The notes beneath the pieces were generated by a model. It did no database searches. It saw only the letters and a program-made list of their open reading frames with translations, and was not told where the DNA came from. The position numbers and the translations under genes are program-made. From Candidatus Cloacimonadota bacterium (lineage in GTDB: Bacteria > Cloacimonadota > Cloacimonadia > JGIOTU-2), in contig JAFGDR010000025.1 of assembly GCA_016932035.1 (NCBI GenBank), forward strand, positions 22,448 through 86,447: DNA of 64,000 bases, in the 5' to 3' direction. How positions within the stretch are numbered: the first letter of the stretch is position 1; each line of letters opens with the position of its first letter. This document shows positions 18,018 to 26,397 of this stretch, in pieces.

Positions 18018-19466
18018 TTATGTTTCGAAAGTATATTTAATATTAAGATTTTTTATCGCATTTGTTTCGTCAAGTCTTGTGACAGGTGTTTTTTGAGGGG
18101 CTTCTTTCAGAACTTCAGGATTTATTTCTGCTTCTTTGGCGATATTCAGCATTACTTCTGCGAATTTATCAAGTTTTTCTTTACTCTCTGTCTCAGTCGG
18201 TTCGATCATAAGTGCTTCGTGAACAATAAGGGGGAAATAGATCGTTGGTGCATGATAACCGTAGTCGAGAAGCCTTTTTGCGATATCCAATGTTTTAATA
18301 CCATATTCTTTAAATTTCTCTCCGCAGGCGACAAATTCGTGCATAATATCTTTTTGATACGGTACGGGATAGACATCCAATAATTTCTTCATAAGATAAT
18401 TGGAGTTGATCACCGCATTCTCGGCAACGCGCTTCAATCCTTTATCACCAAGCATCTTCAGATAGATATACGCACGAACCATTACAAGGAAGTTCCCAAA
18501 AAAGGAATGTACCTTGCCGATTGTATTTTTAACATGATAATCGAGGTAGTAAGTGCCATCCTGTACTTGTACTATTGGAACGGGTAGGAAATCTACGAGT
18601 TTTTCGCTAACACCAATTCCTCCAGCACCTGGACCACCACCCCCATGAGGAGTTGAGAACGTCTTATGAAGATTGAAATGAACAATATCAAATCCCATAT
18701 CTCCAGGACGGATGTACCCGAGCATCGCATTGAGATTTGCACCATCCATGTACATTAGTCCATCAACTGAGTGGATGAGTTCCGCAATTTCTTTTACATC
18801 CGTTTCAAAGACGCCCAATGTGTTTGGATTGGTAAGCATGAAACCGGCGACATCGTCATCAAGAATCTCTTTAAGGGCTTCAATATCTACTTTGCCGTCC
18901 TCATTAGATTTGAGTTCGATCACTTCCATGCCGTGCAATGCAGAAGTGGCTGGATTTGTTCCATGAGAAGAATCGGGCATGATGATCTTTGTGCGGTGTT
19001 GACCTTTGTTTTTATGATAATTATAAATAATATTAACACCGGTAAATTCACCATGAGCTCCAGCAACAGGTTGGAGTGAAACCGCAGACATTCCGGAAAT
19101 TTCAGCCAGGTCTTTTTGCAGTTCATACATCACCTGAAGTGCGCCCTGTATTGTGTCTTCCGGCTGCATCGGATGGATATCTGTAAAACCTGTAAGTACA
19201 GTTACAATATCATTGATCTTCGGATTATATTTCATCGTGCAAGAACCAAGCGGGTAAAATCCCTTTTCAATAAAATGGTTCTTATCCGAGAGTTCGATGT
19301 AATGACGAACTGTATCGAGTTCACTTACCTCAGGCATCCTGGGAATATCTTTTCGGAGTAGATTCTCAGGAAAAAGGTTATTAATAGTCATCTTGATCTT
19401 ACATTCAGGAAGTGTATATCCTTTCCGTCCGCTGATACTTTTTTCAAATATTGTTTTTGTCGCCAT
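18018..19466 (-). CDS. gcvPB: Glycine dehydrogenase (decarboxylating) subunit 2
   Basis: The beta subunit of the two-subunit P-protein of the glycine cleavage system, carrying the PLP site. The 482-residue chain has YPLGSCTMKYNP, PDSSHGTNPATSA, MLTNPNTLGVFE, MYMDGANLNAM and the PLP-lysine motif HFNLHKTFSTPHGGGGPG. I placed the start at 19466 (MATKTIFEKS) because GGGAGG lies 7 nt before it; a longer in-frame form starting at 19511 would overlap gcvPA and add residues not usual for the family. It is one base away from the gcvPA stop codon. gcvT, gcvH and a lipoamide dehydrogenase are not in the window. Confidence 0.95.
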   Translation of the reverse strand: MATKTIFEKSISGRKGYTLPECKIKMTINNLFPENLLRKDIPRMPEVSELDTVRHYIELSDKNHFIEKGFYPLGSCTMKYNPKINDIVTVLTGFTDIHPMQPEDTIQGALQVMYELQKDLAEISGMSAVSLQPVAGAHGEFTGVNIIYNYHKNKGQHRTKIIMPDSSHGTNPATSALHGMEVIELKSNEDGKVDIEALKEILDDDVAGFMLTNPNTLGVFETDVKEIAELIHSVDGLMYMDGANLNAMLGYIRPGDMGFDIVHFNLHKTFSTPHGGGGPGAGGIGVSEKLVDFLPVPIVQVQDGTYYLDYHVKNTIGKVHSFFGNFLVMVRAYIYLKMLGDKGLKRVAENAVINSNYLMKKLLDVYPVPYQKDIMHEFVACGEKFKEYGIKTLDIAKRLLDYGYHAPTIYFPLIVHEALMIEPTETESKEKLDKFAEVMLNIAKEAEINPEVLKEAPQKTPVTRLDETNAIKNLNIKYTFET

Positions 19467-19467
19467 G

Positions 19468-20814
19468 TTACACCTCCCTCGCAATTTTACCAAGTTCGTC
19501 GACAAACGCATCCAGTTCCTCTTTAGTCCGTTTCTCAGTTACAGCTATCAACAACTGGTTCTCAAATCCAAAGGGAGTAAGATCAACACCAGCGAAAAAT
19601 CCTTTTTCCTTTAGTTGTGAAATTATTTCTATGGGAGGTATAGGAGTTTTAACAGCAAATTCTTTGAAGAACGGCGCTGTATTTGCCAGTTCGAATTCCG
19701 GGATTTCACAGATCTTATCATGAAGATAATGAGCTTTTATCGTAGATTGTTCAGCAACTTCTCTCAGTCCCTGCTTCCCCATAAGCACCATATACACGGT
19801 TGCTGCGAGGGCGCAAAGCGATTCATTCGTGCAGATATTCGAAGTGGCTTTATCTCTCCTGATATGCTGTTCACGTGCCTGAAGCGTCAGAACATACCCC
19901 CGTTGTCCGTTTGTGTCGATCGTAGCACCGACAATTCTTCCGGGCATCTTTCGTATTAGTTTTTGATTTACTGCAAAGAAACCGAAAAGTGGACCACCAA
20001 GATTTTGCTTATTTCCAAGAACCTGCCCTTCACCAACAACAATATCAGCATTATATTTACCAGGAGGATTGAAGAGCATGAGAGAGATGGGATCTGTCGA
20101 AACAATAAAAAGTGCTTTCTTGTTTTCATGTATGATCGGTTCGATCGACTCGAGATCTTCAATAACTCCTAAAAAATTTGGCGACGAGATCAGAACTGCT
20201 GAAACATCATCGGACATCTCATCTTTAAGCTTTTTTAGATCGATACGTCCATTATTTTGAGGAATATACACGATCTTCGGTTCGAGCGGTTCGATATATG
20301 TTTCAATAACTTGTTTGTATTGCGGGTGGATCAGGTCAGAAATGAGAACTTTATTATTTTTGTTATGTCTGAGTGCTAGCAGTAATGACTCTGCACATGC
20401 TGTTGCCCCGTCATACATTGATGCATTCGATGCATCCATACCGGTCAATTCGCAGATCATTGTCTGATATTCGTATATGAATTGCAGGGTTCCCTGGCTG
20501 ACCTCTGCCTGGTAGGGTGTGTATGCGGAATAGAACTCAGGACGTCCAATGACGTAATTTACTGCCGCAGGAATGAAATGATCATAAATACTAGCACCGA
20601 GAAAAGATACAACTTCCGAGGTATTAATATTCAAAGATGACAGATCCTGGATCTTTTTTGTGATCTCAAACTCAGAAAGAGGTTTATCGAGTTTGAGAGG
20701 ATGGCGAATGATAAGGTCTTCGGGAATTCCCTTTAAAAGATCTTCGAAAGATCGTACGCCGATCTCTTCGAGCATACGCTTCCGCTGTTCATCGGTATTG
20801 GAAATAAAGGGCAT
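19468..20814 (-). CDS. gcvPA: Glycine dehydrogenase (decarboxylating) subunit 1
   Basis: The alpha subunit of the P-protein, paired with gcvPB. The 448-residue protein opens with MPFISNTDEQRKRMLEEIG and contains FLGASIYDHFIPAAV, YTPYQAEVSQGTLQ, QTMICELTGMDASNASMYDG and LGNKQNLGGPLFGFF, all typical. The complex decarboxylates glycine and passes the aminomethyl group to GcvH. RBS AAGGAG is 6 nt before the ATG, and a TTGACA box on the minus strand lies at 20884-20879. It heads an operon gcvPA-gcvPB-ferredoxin-reductase. The region between it and the divergent gene at 21050 holds both promoters. Confidence 0.95.
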   Translation of the reverse strand: MPFISNTDEQRKRMLEEIGVRSFEDLLKGIPEDLIIRHPLKLDKPLSEFEITKKIQDLSSLNINTSEVVSFLGASIYDHFIPAAVNYVIGRPEFYSAYTPYQAEVSQGTLQFIYEYQTMICELTGMDASNASMYDGATACAESLLLALRHNKNNKVLISDLIHPQYKQVIETYIEPLEPKIVYIPQNNGRIDLKKLKDEMSDDVSAVLISSPNFLGVIEDLESIEPIIHENKKALFIVSTDPISLMLFNPPGKYNADIVVGEGQVLGNKQNLGGPLFGFFAVNQKLIRKMPGRIVGATIDTNGQRGYVLTLQAREQHIRRDKATSNICTNESLCALAATVYMVLMGKQGLREVAEQSTIKAHYLHDKICEIPEFELANTAPFFKEFAVKTPIPPIEIISQLKEKGFFAGVDLTPFGFENQLLIAVTEKRTKEELDAFVDELGKIAREV

Positions 20815-20878
20815 GAATACTCCTTATAGTTAAAATATTAAAAATTAATTTGTGAAAATTTTCTTTGTATCAAGGGAG

Positions 20879-20934
20879 TGTCAAATTTTATTGTTTTTTG
20901 ATGTAACCTTCTTCTATGGAAAATATTATTGACT
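20879..20934. promoter_or_regulatory. Divergent promoter region, gcvPA (-) and tandem solute-binding protein (+)
   Basis: TTGACA on the minus strand at 20884-20879 faces gcvPA, and TTGACT on the plus strand at 20929-20934 faces the solute-binding protein gene. No clear -10 hexamer can be assigned to either. Confidence 0.4.
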
Positions 20935-21049
20935 GTCTATGACATTTACATAAACAGCAAAGAGGATCTTACCTCTGTTTTTAGAAAATTATGGACAAGA
21001 AATCTTATATATCATGAATCTTAAACATCATATCAAAAATGGAGAAAAC

Positions 21050-22507
21050 ATGAAAAAATTTACAATTTTATGTGTGATACTCTTATTCATTGGAACGCTG
21101 GTCACAAAACTAAATGCAGATGTTTCAAAGGAGATGGATAAACTAAAGATCTATACTGAGGAGTTCGTTCCACTTAATTTTATGCAGGATGGAGAGATAA
21201 CAGGTCAATCAACAGAAGTTGTCAAAGCGCTTCTCGACAGATTGGGAATCGATAAGAATATCACCTTACTGCAATGGTCTGATGCCTATCAGAAGCTTAT
21301 GAATGAAGCCAATATTGCACTCTATTCCACATGCCTTACTGCAGAACGAAAGGATTTGTTCAAATGGGTAGGACCAATCAGTTCTGTGGAAATCTATTTC
21401 TATACCTCGAAAGATCACATGGTTGATATCACAACTCTCGAGGAAGCAAAAAAAATAAAGAAGATCGGGGTGTTGAAAGATTATGCGATTACAAGTATTC
21501 TCAAGGAAAAAGGTTTTAAAAACCTGGTAGAATTCAGGACAGCAAAAGATGTCATCACAAAACTCATAAGCGGTGAAGTCGATCTTTTCCCATGCTCAAA
21601 CCTTGTTTTGAACAGCCAATTAAACAAACTCAATATTCAAAGCGATAAAATCAAAAAAGCACTTTTCATTACCTCCGAACTCGAATACATCGCTTTCTCG
21701 AAATCAACATCTGATGCACTCATTCAAACATGGCAAAAAGAACTCGATGCAATGAAGAATGATGGTTATTTCGATGAGATATTCAAGAAATGGTTGCCTG
21801 ATGAAATTCCTCCGGGGATCATGCAGATATATACTGAGGATTATCCTCCTCTCAGTTTTGAGAAAGACGGTGTTATTACTGGTTTTGGAACCGATGTTGT
21901 TCGTGAGATCATATCACGACTCGATATTCCGGACAACATCCGAATCTCATCATGGGAAAACGGGTATCACTTATGCCTTGTTAACCCCAATGTAGTACTC
22001 TATACAATGAAGCGAACTAAATTACGAGAGGATCTTTTCAACTGGATAGGACCAATTGGCTCAAACAGAACAATGTTCTATGCAAAGAAAGGTTCGAACA
22101 TCAAGATTGGTAGTATTGATGATGCTAAAAAAATCGGGAAGATCGCTACGTGTTCCGCCTGGTTCTCAGAACAGGATTTGAAGGATAAGGGATTTACCAA
22201 CCTGGTGAGTTCACCCGATCCTAAAGAAAATGTTCGTCAGCTCGTTGAGGGAGAGGTTGATCTTTCGATCTTCACCGATATTACGATTCCTGATATTGCT
22301 CAACAAGCTGGATACTCTATCAATGACCTCGTACCTGTATTTACGGTTAGCTCGGGAGAATTTTATATCGCCCTTTCGAAAGGGACACCTAAATACGTAG
22401 TCGATGAATGGCAGCAGGTTTTTTTGGAGATGTATGATGACGGAACATTAGAAGAAATGTATAAAAAATGGTTACCAAAAAGTAAATTACCTGAAATCAA
22501 TAAATAG
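21050..22507 (+). CDS. Secreted protein with two tandem family-3 solute-binding domains
   Basis: The 485-residue protein has a signal peptide (MKKFTILCVILLFIGTLV). It then has two consecutive SBP_bac_3 domains, about residues 33-250 and 256-478. The halves align to each other: IYTEEFVPLNFMQDGEITG versus IYTEDYPPLSFEKDGVITG, and (F/D)KKWLPDE versus YKKWLPKS at the ends. Such domains bind amino acids or similar small ligands in the periplasm. No permease, ATPase or sensor domain is fused or adjacent, so it may work alone or with partners elsewhere. I chose the ATG at 21050, with GGAG 6 nt before it, over an in-frame upstream ATG at 21014, because the signal peptide starts there. A terminator follows at 22532. 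Confidence 0.88.
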   Translation: MKKFTILCVILLFIGTLVTKLNADVSKEMDKLKIYTEEFVPLNFMQDGEITGQSTEVVKALLDRLGIDKNITLLQWSDAYQKLMNEANIALYSTCLTAERKDLFKWVGPISSVEIYFYTSKDHMVDITTLEEAKKIKKIGVLKDYAITSILKEKGFKNLVEFRTAKDVITKLISGEVDLFPCSNLVLNSQLNKLNIQSDKIKKALFITSELEYIAFSKSTSDALIQTWQKELDAMKNDGYFDEIFKKWLPDEIPPGIMQIYTEDYPPLSFEKDGVITGFGTDVVREIISRLDIPDNIRISSWENGYHLCLVNPNVVLYTMKRTKLREDLFNWIGPIGSNRTMFYAKKGSNIKIGSIDDAKKIGKIATCSAWFSEQDLKDKGFTNLVSSPDPKENVRQLVEGEVDLSIFTDITIPDIAQQAGYSINDLVPVFTVSSGEFYIALSKGTPKYVVDEWQQVFLEMYDDGTLEEMYKKWLPKSKLPEINK

Positions 22508-22531
22508 ATTTATTCTAACGATATATTCGAT

Positions 22532-22561
22532 AAGGGATGCACGTTTGTGTGTCCCTTTTTT
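22532..22561 (+). terminator. Intrinsic terminator after the tandem solute-binding protein
   Basis: An 11-bp stem (22532-22542 with 22547-22557, two wobble pairs) has a GTTT loop and is followed by a T run to 22561. Confidence 0.85.
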
Positions 22562-22571
22562 AATATTTAAT

Positions 22572-22613
22572 TTGACAAACTTTTTCAAATACAAAAATAC
22601 TTACCGGTAAGTA
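22572..22613 (+). promoter_or_regulatory. Promoter and palindromic operator of the TetR gene
   Basis: TTGACA at 22572-22577 is followed by a perfect 16-bp palindrome, TACTTACCGGTAAGTA (22598-22613). The likely -10 (AATACT, 22596-22601) overlaps the palindrome, and the RBS AAGGAG (22613-22618) abuts it. This is the expected place for autorepression by the TetR protein encoded 10 nt downstream. Confidence 0.75.
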
Positions 22614-22622
22614 AGGAGTATC

Positions 22623-23222
22623 ATGAAAACAAAAGACTTAATTGTGCAAACCGCACTCAAGCTCTTCCTCTCAAAGGGTTTCAACGAAACGTCTATGAAT
22701 GAGATAGCGGTGGAAGTCGGCATCTCAAAGCCTGCCATTTACCATCATTTTAAAAATAAAGACGAACTCGTGCAAGCGATCTTCGATCATTTCACCGCAA
22801 AAATGGCGAATTGGACTCAAGCATCTTACAGTGGTCTATCGGACAAAGATAAAATTCATAAAATGTTTTCTTCAACGCCAACTTTTATGCACATCGAAGA
22901 GGTGCTCCTTGATTCTATTGATACTGACTTGCCATACAGTTACAACATGTTCATGCTGCTGATGAGCCGCATGAAATCCGAATATAAAATACGAATTTCA
23001 GAAGACTTACTTCTCACGCATCAAAAATTGACTGAATCTTTTACACGTCTTCAGCAAGAGCAGAATATTCGCAATGACATCGACCCTGAAACACTATCAC
23101 GTATGATGCATTCGATTCTTGAAGGACTTTCATTTTTGGGAGAACTGACCGAGTGTGCAGATGTCGAAACAGAAAGTGAAAGCTTGTATCAGGCTTTCTG
23201 GAAAATGATACAAAAGGAATAA
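22623..23222 (+). CDS. TetR/AcrR-family transcriptional regulator
   Basis: This 199-residue protein has an N-terminal helix-turn-helix of the TetR type: KDLIVQTALKLFLSKGF, then TSMNEIAVEVGISKPAIYHHFKNKDELVQAIF (about 20-50). The remaining helices form a ligand/dimer domain with no recognisable effector signature. A perfect palindrome overlaps its promoter, which suggests negative autoregulation. The retropepsin-PDZ gene follows 17 nt later on the same strand and is probably under the same control. The inducing signal is unknown. Confidence 0.92.
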   Translation: MKTKDLIVQTALKLFLSKGFNETSMNEIAVEVGISKPAIYHHFKNKDELVQAIFDHFTAKMANWTQASYSGLSDKDKIHKMFSSTPTFMHIEEVLLDSIDTDLPYSYNMFMLLMSRMKSEYKIRISEDLLLTHQKLTESFTRLQQEQNIRNDIDPETLSRMMHSILEGLSFLGELTECADVETESESLYQAFWKMIQKE

Positions 23223-23239
23223 CATTAAAAGGAGCGATC

Positions 23240-24454
23240 ATGTTTAATCGAATGAAAATTTTTCCAATTTTACTTTTAGGATTTTTACTCATCTTTGGAA
23301 CACTTTATGCTCAAACAGAATTTATTGAACAACTGAGAGGAGGTGTTCCCGGACCGATAACAAAAGTTGTGTGTCCATTCAATCTAACCCGTTCGCATGT
23401 CATTGAAGTACCGGTGACAATCAATGATTGTGATCAGGAGTTTACCTTTGTTTTTGATACTGCCGGTAACACAATGATAGGTTGGGACCTGGCAGAACAA
23501 CTCAGACTTGAGATCGACTCGATGGCGACACCCATGCAGACAATGTATTTAAGTAAAATTGATGAGATTATTGCAGGAGGTCTTACCGTAGAAGATTTTA
23601 CGTTGTCAGTTATGGATTTCAAAAAAACATTCGAAATTGGAAATGATGAGCTTGAAGGAATGATCGGACCGGATTTCATACGATTTTATCGAACCACCAT
23701 CAATTACCAGACCAATCAACTTCTTTTCGAGAACAACGATGTACAGCTTACTGCAAAAACACCTGATCAGCACCTTCTTGATATGGAGATCATGATGCCA
23801 TATCACCCGAGCATCCAAATGCAGATTGCGGATTTTTTCCCAATAATGGGAAGGATCGATACAGGACTTCATTATGGGATTGTCTTGCCGATAATATATA
23901 TTGAGAATCTTCCTGAAGAAGAGCAGGGAAAACTTGTGTCATGCAAAGGATATTTTGCACGCTGGCCCCTTGTCGATTCACATGAGAATTACCTTTATAA
24001 ATGTCCCGAAATCACCGTTGGAGATATGGTCTTTAAAGATGTGGGCATAATCTTCGCAAATTTTCCCTTCAATAATTCTGCACTTATCGGAAAAGATTTC
24101 CTTGAGCAATTCGTGACCACACTGGATTTTCCAAACAGGAAGGTACTTCTTTCAAAAGTTGAAGGCTCATCAAAAGATGTTCTTTATTCGACCGGGATCA
24201 ATGTGCGTAAATTGGATGACGGAACATTTAAAATTGTCGGCATCTGGGAAGGTTCACCTGCTGATGCTGCAGGAGTAGAGCTGGATGATATTATCACTGA
24301 GGTGAATGGAAACCCAGCGAATGATGTTGATACAGGAGAATTTTATCTTATGAGATTTGATACTAATGTTAAAGACTTGAAACTGAAAATCCATAAAGCT
24401 GGAAGTGAGGATGTTCGGGAAATCGTGTTAAAAAAGGAATATTTGGGTGAATAG
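23240..24454 (+). CDS. Secreted retropepsin-like aspartyl protease with PDZ domain
   Basis: The 404-residue protein has a signal peptide (MFNRMKIFPILLLGFLLIFG). Two retropepsin-like halves follow: FVFDTAGNTMIGWDLA (about 71-86) gives the first Asp-Thr, and GRIDTGLHYGIVLP (about 205-218) the second. The first reads DTAG rather than the usual DTGA, so activity is plausible but not certain. A PDZ domain closes the protein (about 315-400; GSPADAAGVELDDIITEVNG). Proteins of this build are thought to be periplasmic or outer-surface proteases. RBS GGAG is 6 nt before the ATG. It probably forms an operon with the TetR gene and ends at a hairpin at 24496. Confidence 0.82.
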   Translation: MFNRMKIFPILLLGFLLIFGTLYAQTEFIEQLRGGVPGPITKVVCPFNLTRSHVIEVPVTINDCDQEFTFVFDTAGNTMIGWDLAEQLRLEIDSMATPMQTMYLSKIDEIIAGGLTVEDFTLSVMDFKKTFEIGNDELEGMIGPDFIRFYRTTINYQTNQLLFENNDVQLTAKTPDQHLLDMEIMMPYHPSIQMQIADFFPIMGRIDTGLHYGIVLPIIYIENLPEEEQGKLVSCKGYFARWPLVDSHENYLYKCPEITVGDMVFKDVGIIFANFPFNNSALIGKDFLEQFVTTLDFPNRKVLLSKVEGSSKDVLYSTGINVRKLDDGTFKIVGIWEGSPADAAGVELDDIITEVNGNPANDVDTGEFYLMRFDTNVKDLKLKIHKAGSEDVREIVLKKEYLGE

Positions 24455-24495
24455 ATTATAAGGTTTGAAGGTTTTGTAATAAGTAAAACAAATGC

Positions 24496-24523
24496 AGGGG
24501 CTGATCGTGCTCAGCCCCTTTAT
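24496..24523 (+). terminator. Hairpin after the retropepsin-PDZ gene
   Basis: A perfect 9-bp GC-rich stem (24496-24504 with 24511-24519) has a 6-nt loop and is followed by a short T-rich tail (TTTATA). Probable intrinsic terminator with a weak U tract. Confidence 0.7.
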
Positions 24524-24602
24524 AAACCATATCAATAAAAAATTGACATGCCTGATACCAAATTATCATTTACATTAAGAAATTATAGAAAAGGGGAAAA
24601 AC

Positions 24603-25307
24603 ATGGATGAAAAAGCATTTGCCGCATTTTTGAAAAAGAAAGGGAAAAAAACCAATGTGATCGAAAGAAATATACGATTAGTGAAAACATTCTCAGCATA
24701 CTTGAATAACGAATTCAATAAACAATTAGAAGATTGTGCAACATATGACATCACACAATACGTTGCAACACTCGAATCACAGAAGAAATCTCCCAAAGGA
24801 CATCTTTATGTACTTATGAATTATTTCAAGTTCACTGGCAATAAGGAATTGTTAAAGTGCGCAGCAACTCTTCGTCAAAAACGAACTGAAAAATCAAGAA
24901 GTGTATTCCTGCTCAAAAATTTCATGCATGTGGACCAGGAATATGTGAAGGTATTAGCAAACGCAGGTATAAAGAATGTCGATGACATGCTGAAAGCAGG
25001 AAACACGAAAATAAAAAGAGAGATGCTATCTCAGAAACTCAATATTCCTGAGGATTCCATTCTCGAACTGGTTAAACTTTCAGATATAACTCGTCTTGGA
25101 TATGTGAAAACCAAACTGACCCGTCTCTACTACAATGCCGGACTCGATTCACCGCAAAAGATCGCAGCATTCAAACCGGAAGAACTTCATACATTCTTTG
25201 TAAAATTCGTAAAAGAATCCGGATGGGATGGTATGGTACCGAATCTGAAAGACCTGGTTGGAAACATTGCCAGTGCCCGAAAATTGAAGAAGGTCGTCCA
25301 AGAATAG
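24603..25307 (+). CDS. DUF4332-like protein with N-terminal SAM-like domain
   Basis: This 234-residue soluble protein starts with a basic, helical region (about 1-80) resembling the N-terminal core-binding (SAM-like) domain of tyrosine recombinases: FLKKKGKKTNVIERNIRLVKTFSAYL. It continues with a DUF4332-type helix-hairpin-helix region (about 110-230), including VLANAGIKNVDDMLKAG and YNAGLDSPQKIAAFKPEEL. No recombinase catalytic domain (R-H-R-Y) is present, so it is not an integrase. Helix-hairpin-helix modules usually contact DNA or other proteins, so nucleic acid binding is inferred. RBS AGGGGA precedes the ATG and TTGACA lies at 24543-24548. Confidence 0.65.
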   Translation: MDEKAFAAFLKKKGKKTNVIERNIRLVKTFSAYLNNEFNKQLEDCATYDITQYVATLESQKKSPKGHLYVLMNYFKFTGNKELLKCAATLRQKRTEKSRSVFLLKNFMHVDQEYVKVLANAGIKNVDDMLKAGNTKIKREMLSQKLNIPEDSILELVKLSDITRLGYVKTKLTRLYYNAGLDSPQKIAAFKPEELHTFFVKFVKESGWDGMVPNLKDLVGNIASARKLKKVVQE

Positions 25308-25344
25308 GGCGATAATTTGAGTGTAATAATAAGGCAATGATCGT

Positions 25345-25887
25345 ATGACAGAAAAGTATAACCATTGGTCAAAAAGTAATATTATATGGAGTACGTTACT
25401 CACGATTCTGTGTCTTGCCTGCTTTCCATTTAATCTGCTTGTTATACTCGGGATCATCGAGCCTGGTCATAATAGTCTTGCCTATTGGATCGGATGGGTG
25501 GTCTGGCTTGTTGGCATGCTTCTGATCATATCACCAATGATATTGTTTCCAAAACGTGGCAAAGTTCCTAAAGGAAAAGCATTTGTGCATACAACCAATC
25601 TTGTTACAACAGGCATCTATCGTGTTGTCAGGCATCCGCAGTATCTTGGCGGTATTTTTGCAGTTTTTGTCACAACATTGCTCTTGTATCCGCATTGGGT
25701 GTTCGCAGTGCTTGGTGTCATCGGGACCGCTGTTGTCTATTTTGGCAGCAGGGAAGAAGATAAGCGTCTGCTCATAAAATTCGGTGACAATTACAAAATA
25801 TATATGAAAAACGTACCTGGAATGAACATCTTGTTAGGTATATTTCGTCTTATAAAAAGGAATCGACAGGAGTATAAAAATGGATAG
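25345..25887 (+). CDS. Isoprenylcysteine methyltransferase-like membrane protein (ICMT/PEMT type)
   Basis: This 180-residue membrane protein has about four transmembrane segments. The C-terminal signature TTGIYRVVRHPQYLGG, followed by EEDKRLLIKFGDNYKIYMKNVP, is that of the isoprenylcysteine carboxyl methyltransferase/phospholipid methyltransferase group, where RHP and the acidic EE residues bind S-adenosylmethionine. The substrate in bacteria is mostly unknown; a small lipid or thiol is possible. Its end overlaps the next small gene by 8 nt. Confidence 0.82.
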   Translation: MTEKYNHWSKSNIIWSTLLTILCLACFPFNLLVILGIIEPGHNSLAYWIGWVVWLVGMLLIISPMILFPKRGKVPKGKAFVHTTNLVTTGIYRVVRHPQYLGGIFAVFVTTLLLYPHWVFAVLGVIGTAVVYFGSREEDKRLLIKFGDNYKIYMKNVPGMNILLGIFRLIKRNRQEYKNG

Positions 25888-26134
25888 TCTGCTTTTAATT
25901 ATGATCTTGGTCTTGTTTATTATCCTTGTGTTCATCTTTTACTACATGCTGTTCAGAAAGAAAAGCAAATGGGGAATAAATCCAAAACGGATGATCTGCC
26001 CGAATTGCAAGAAACCATTACCGATTATCAGGAAACCTAAAAATTTACGCCAAGCGATGTGGGGAGGGAGCACATGCCCCCACTGCGGTACAGAAGTTGA
26101 TAAATGGGGAAAAGAGATACACAAATCCGCGTAG
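25880..26134 (+). CDS. Small membrane-anchored zinc-ribbon protein
   Basis: The 84-residue protein has one strongly hydrophobic helix (about 3-27), then a basic segment and a zinc ribbon formed by CPNC (about 41-44) and CPHC (about 69-72). It starts inside the last codons of the methyltransferase gene, which indicates translational coupling. No specific function is recognised. The zinc ribbon would face the cytoplasm if the N-terminal helix is a signal anchor with the basic side inside. Confidence 0.75.
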   Translation: MDSLLLIMILVLFIILVFIFYYMLFRKKSKWGINPKRMICPNCKKPLPIIRKPKNLRQAMWGGSTCPHCGTEVDKWGKEIHKSA

Positions 26135-26166
26135 GGATCGAATCATTCAACCCGATTAATATTTTC

Positions 26167-26397
26167 CTACTTCTCGTTCGTGTTCACACTCTCCACAATT
26201 TTTCTTGCTTCATCTTCATCAGCTTTGTTGATAACCACTCCAACACCTTCAGTGAGTTGTAGTTGAGGCATCATGCCGTCGCAGTCATCTGAAATAATAT
26301 AGCATTCGATGCCAGCTTGTTTGAGCAGTCCCTCCAGCAGTTCTGCTTCGATCTTATCATCAAAAACTTCGAGGATTATGTCATCTTCGTTTATCAT
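26167..26397 (-). CDS. DUF2007 family protein
   Basis: This 76-residue soluble protein is of the DUF2007 (putative signal-transducing) family: EVFDDKIEAELLEGLLKQAGIECYI near the start and GVGVVINKADEDEARKIVE near the end, a small ferredoxin-like alpha/beta fold. The start overlaps the 3' end of the KamA-family gene by 17 nt, so the two are coupled. The biochemical role of the family is not established. Confidence 0.85.
   Translation of the reverse strand: MINEDDIILEVFDDKIEAELLEGLLKQAGIECYIISDDCDGMMPQLQLTEGVGVVINKADEDEARKIVESVNTNEK

Noticed and set aside
21014..21049. Upstream ATG for the tandem solute-binding protein
   Set aside because: It would put 12 polar residues before a normal signal peptide; the ATG at 21050 has a proper RBS.
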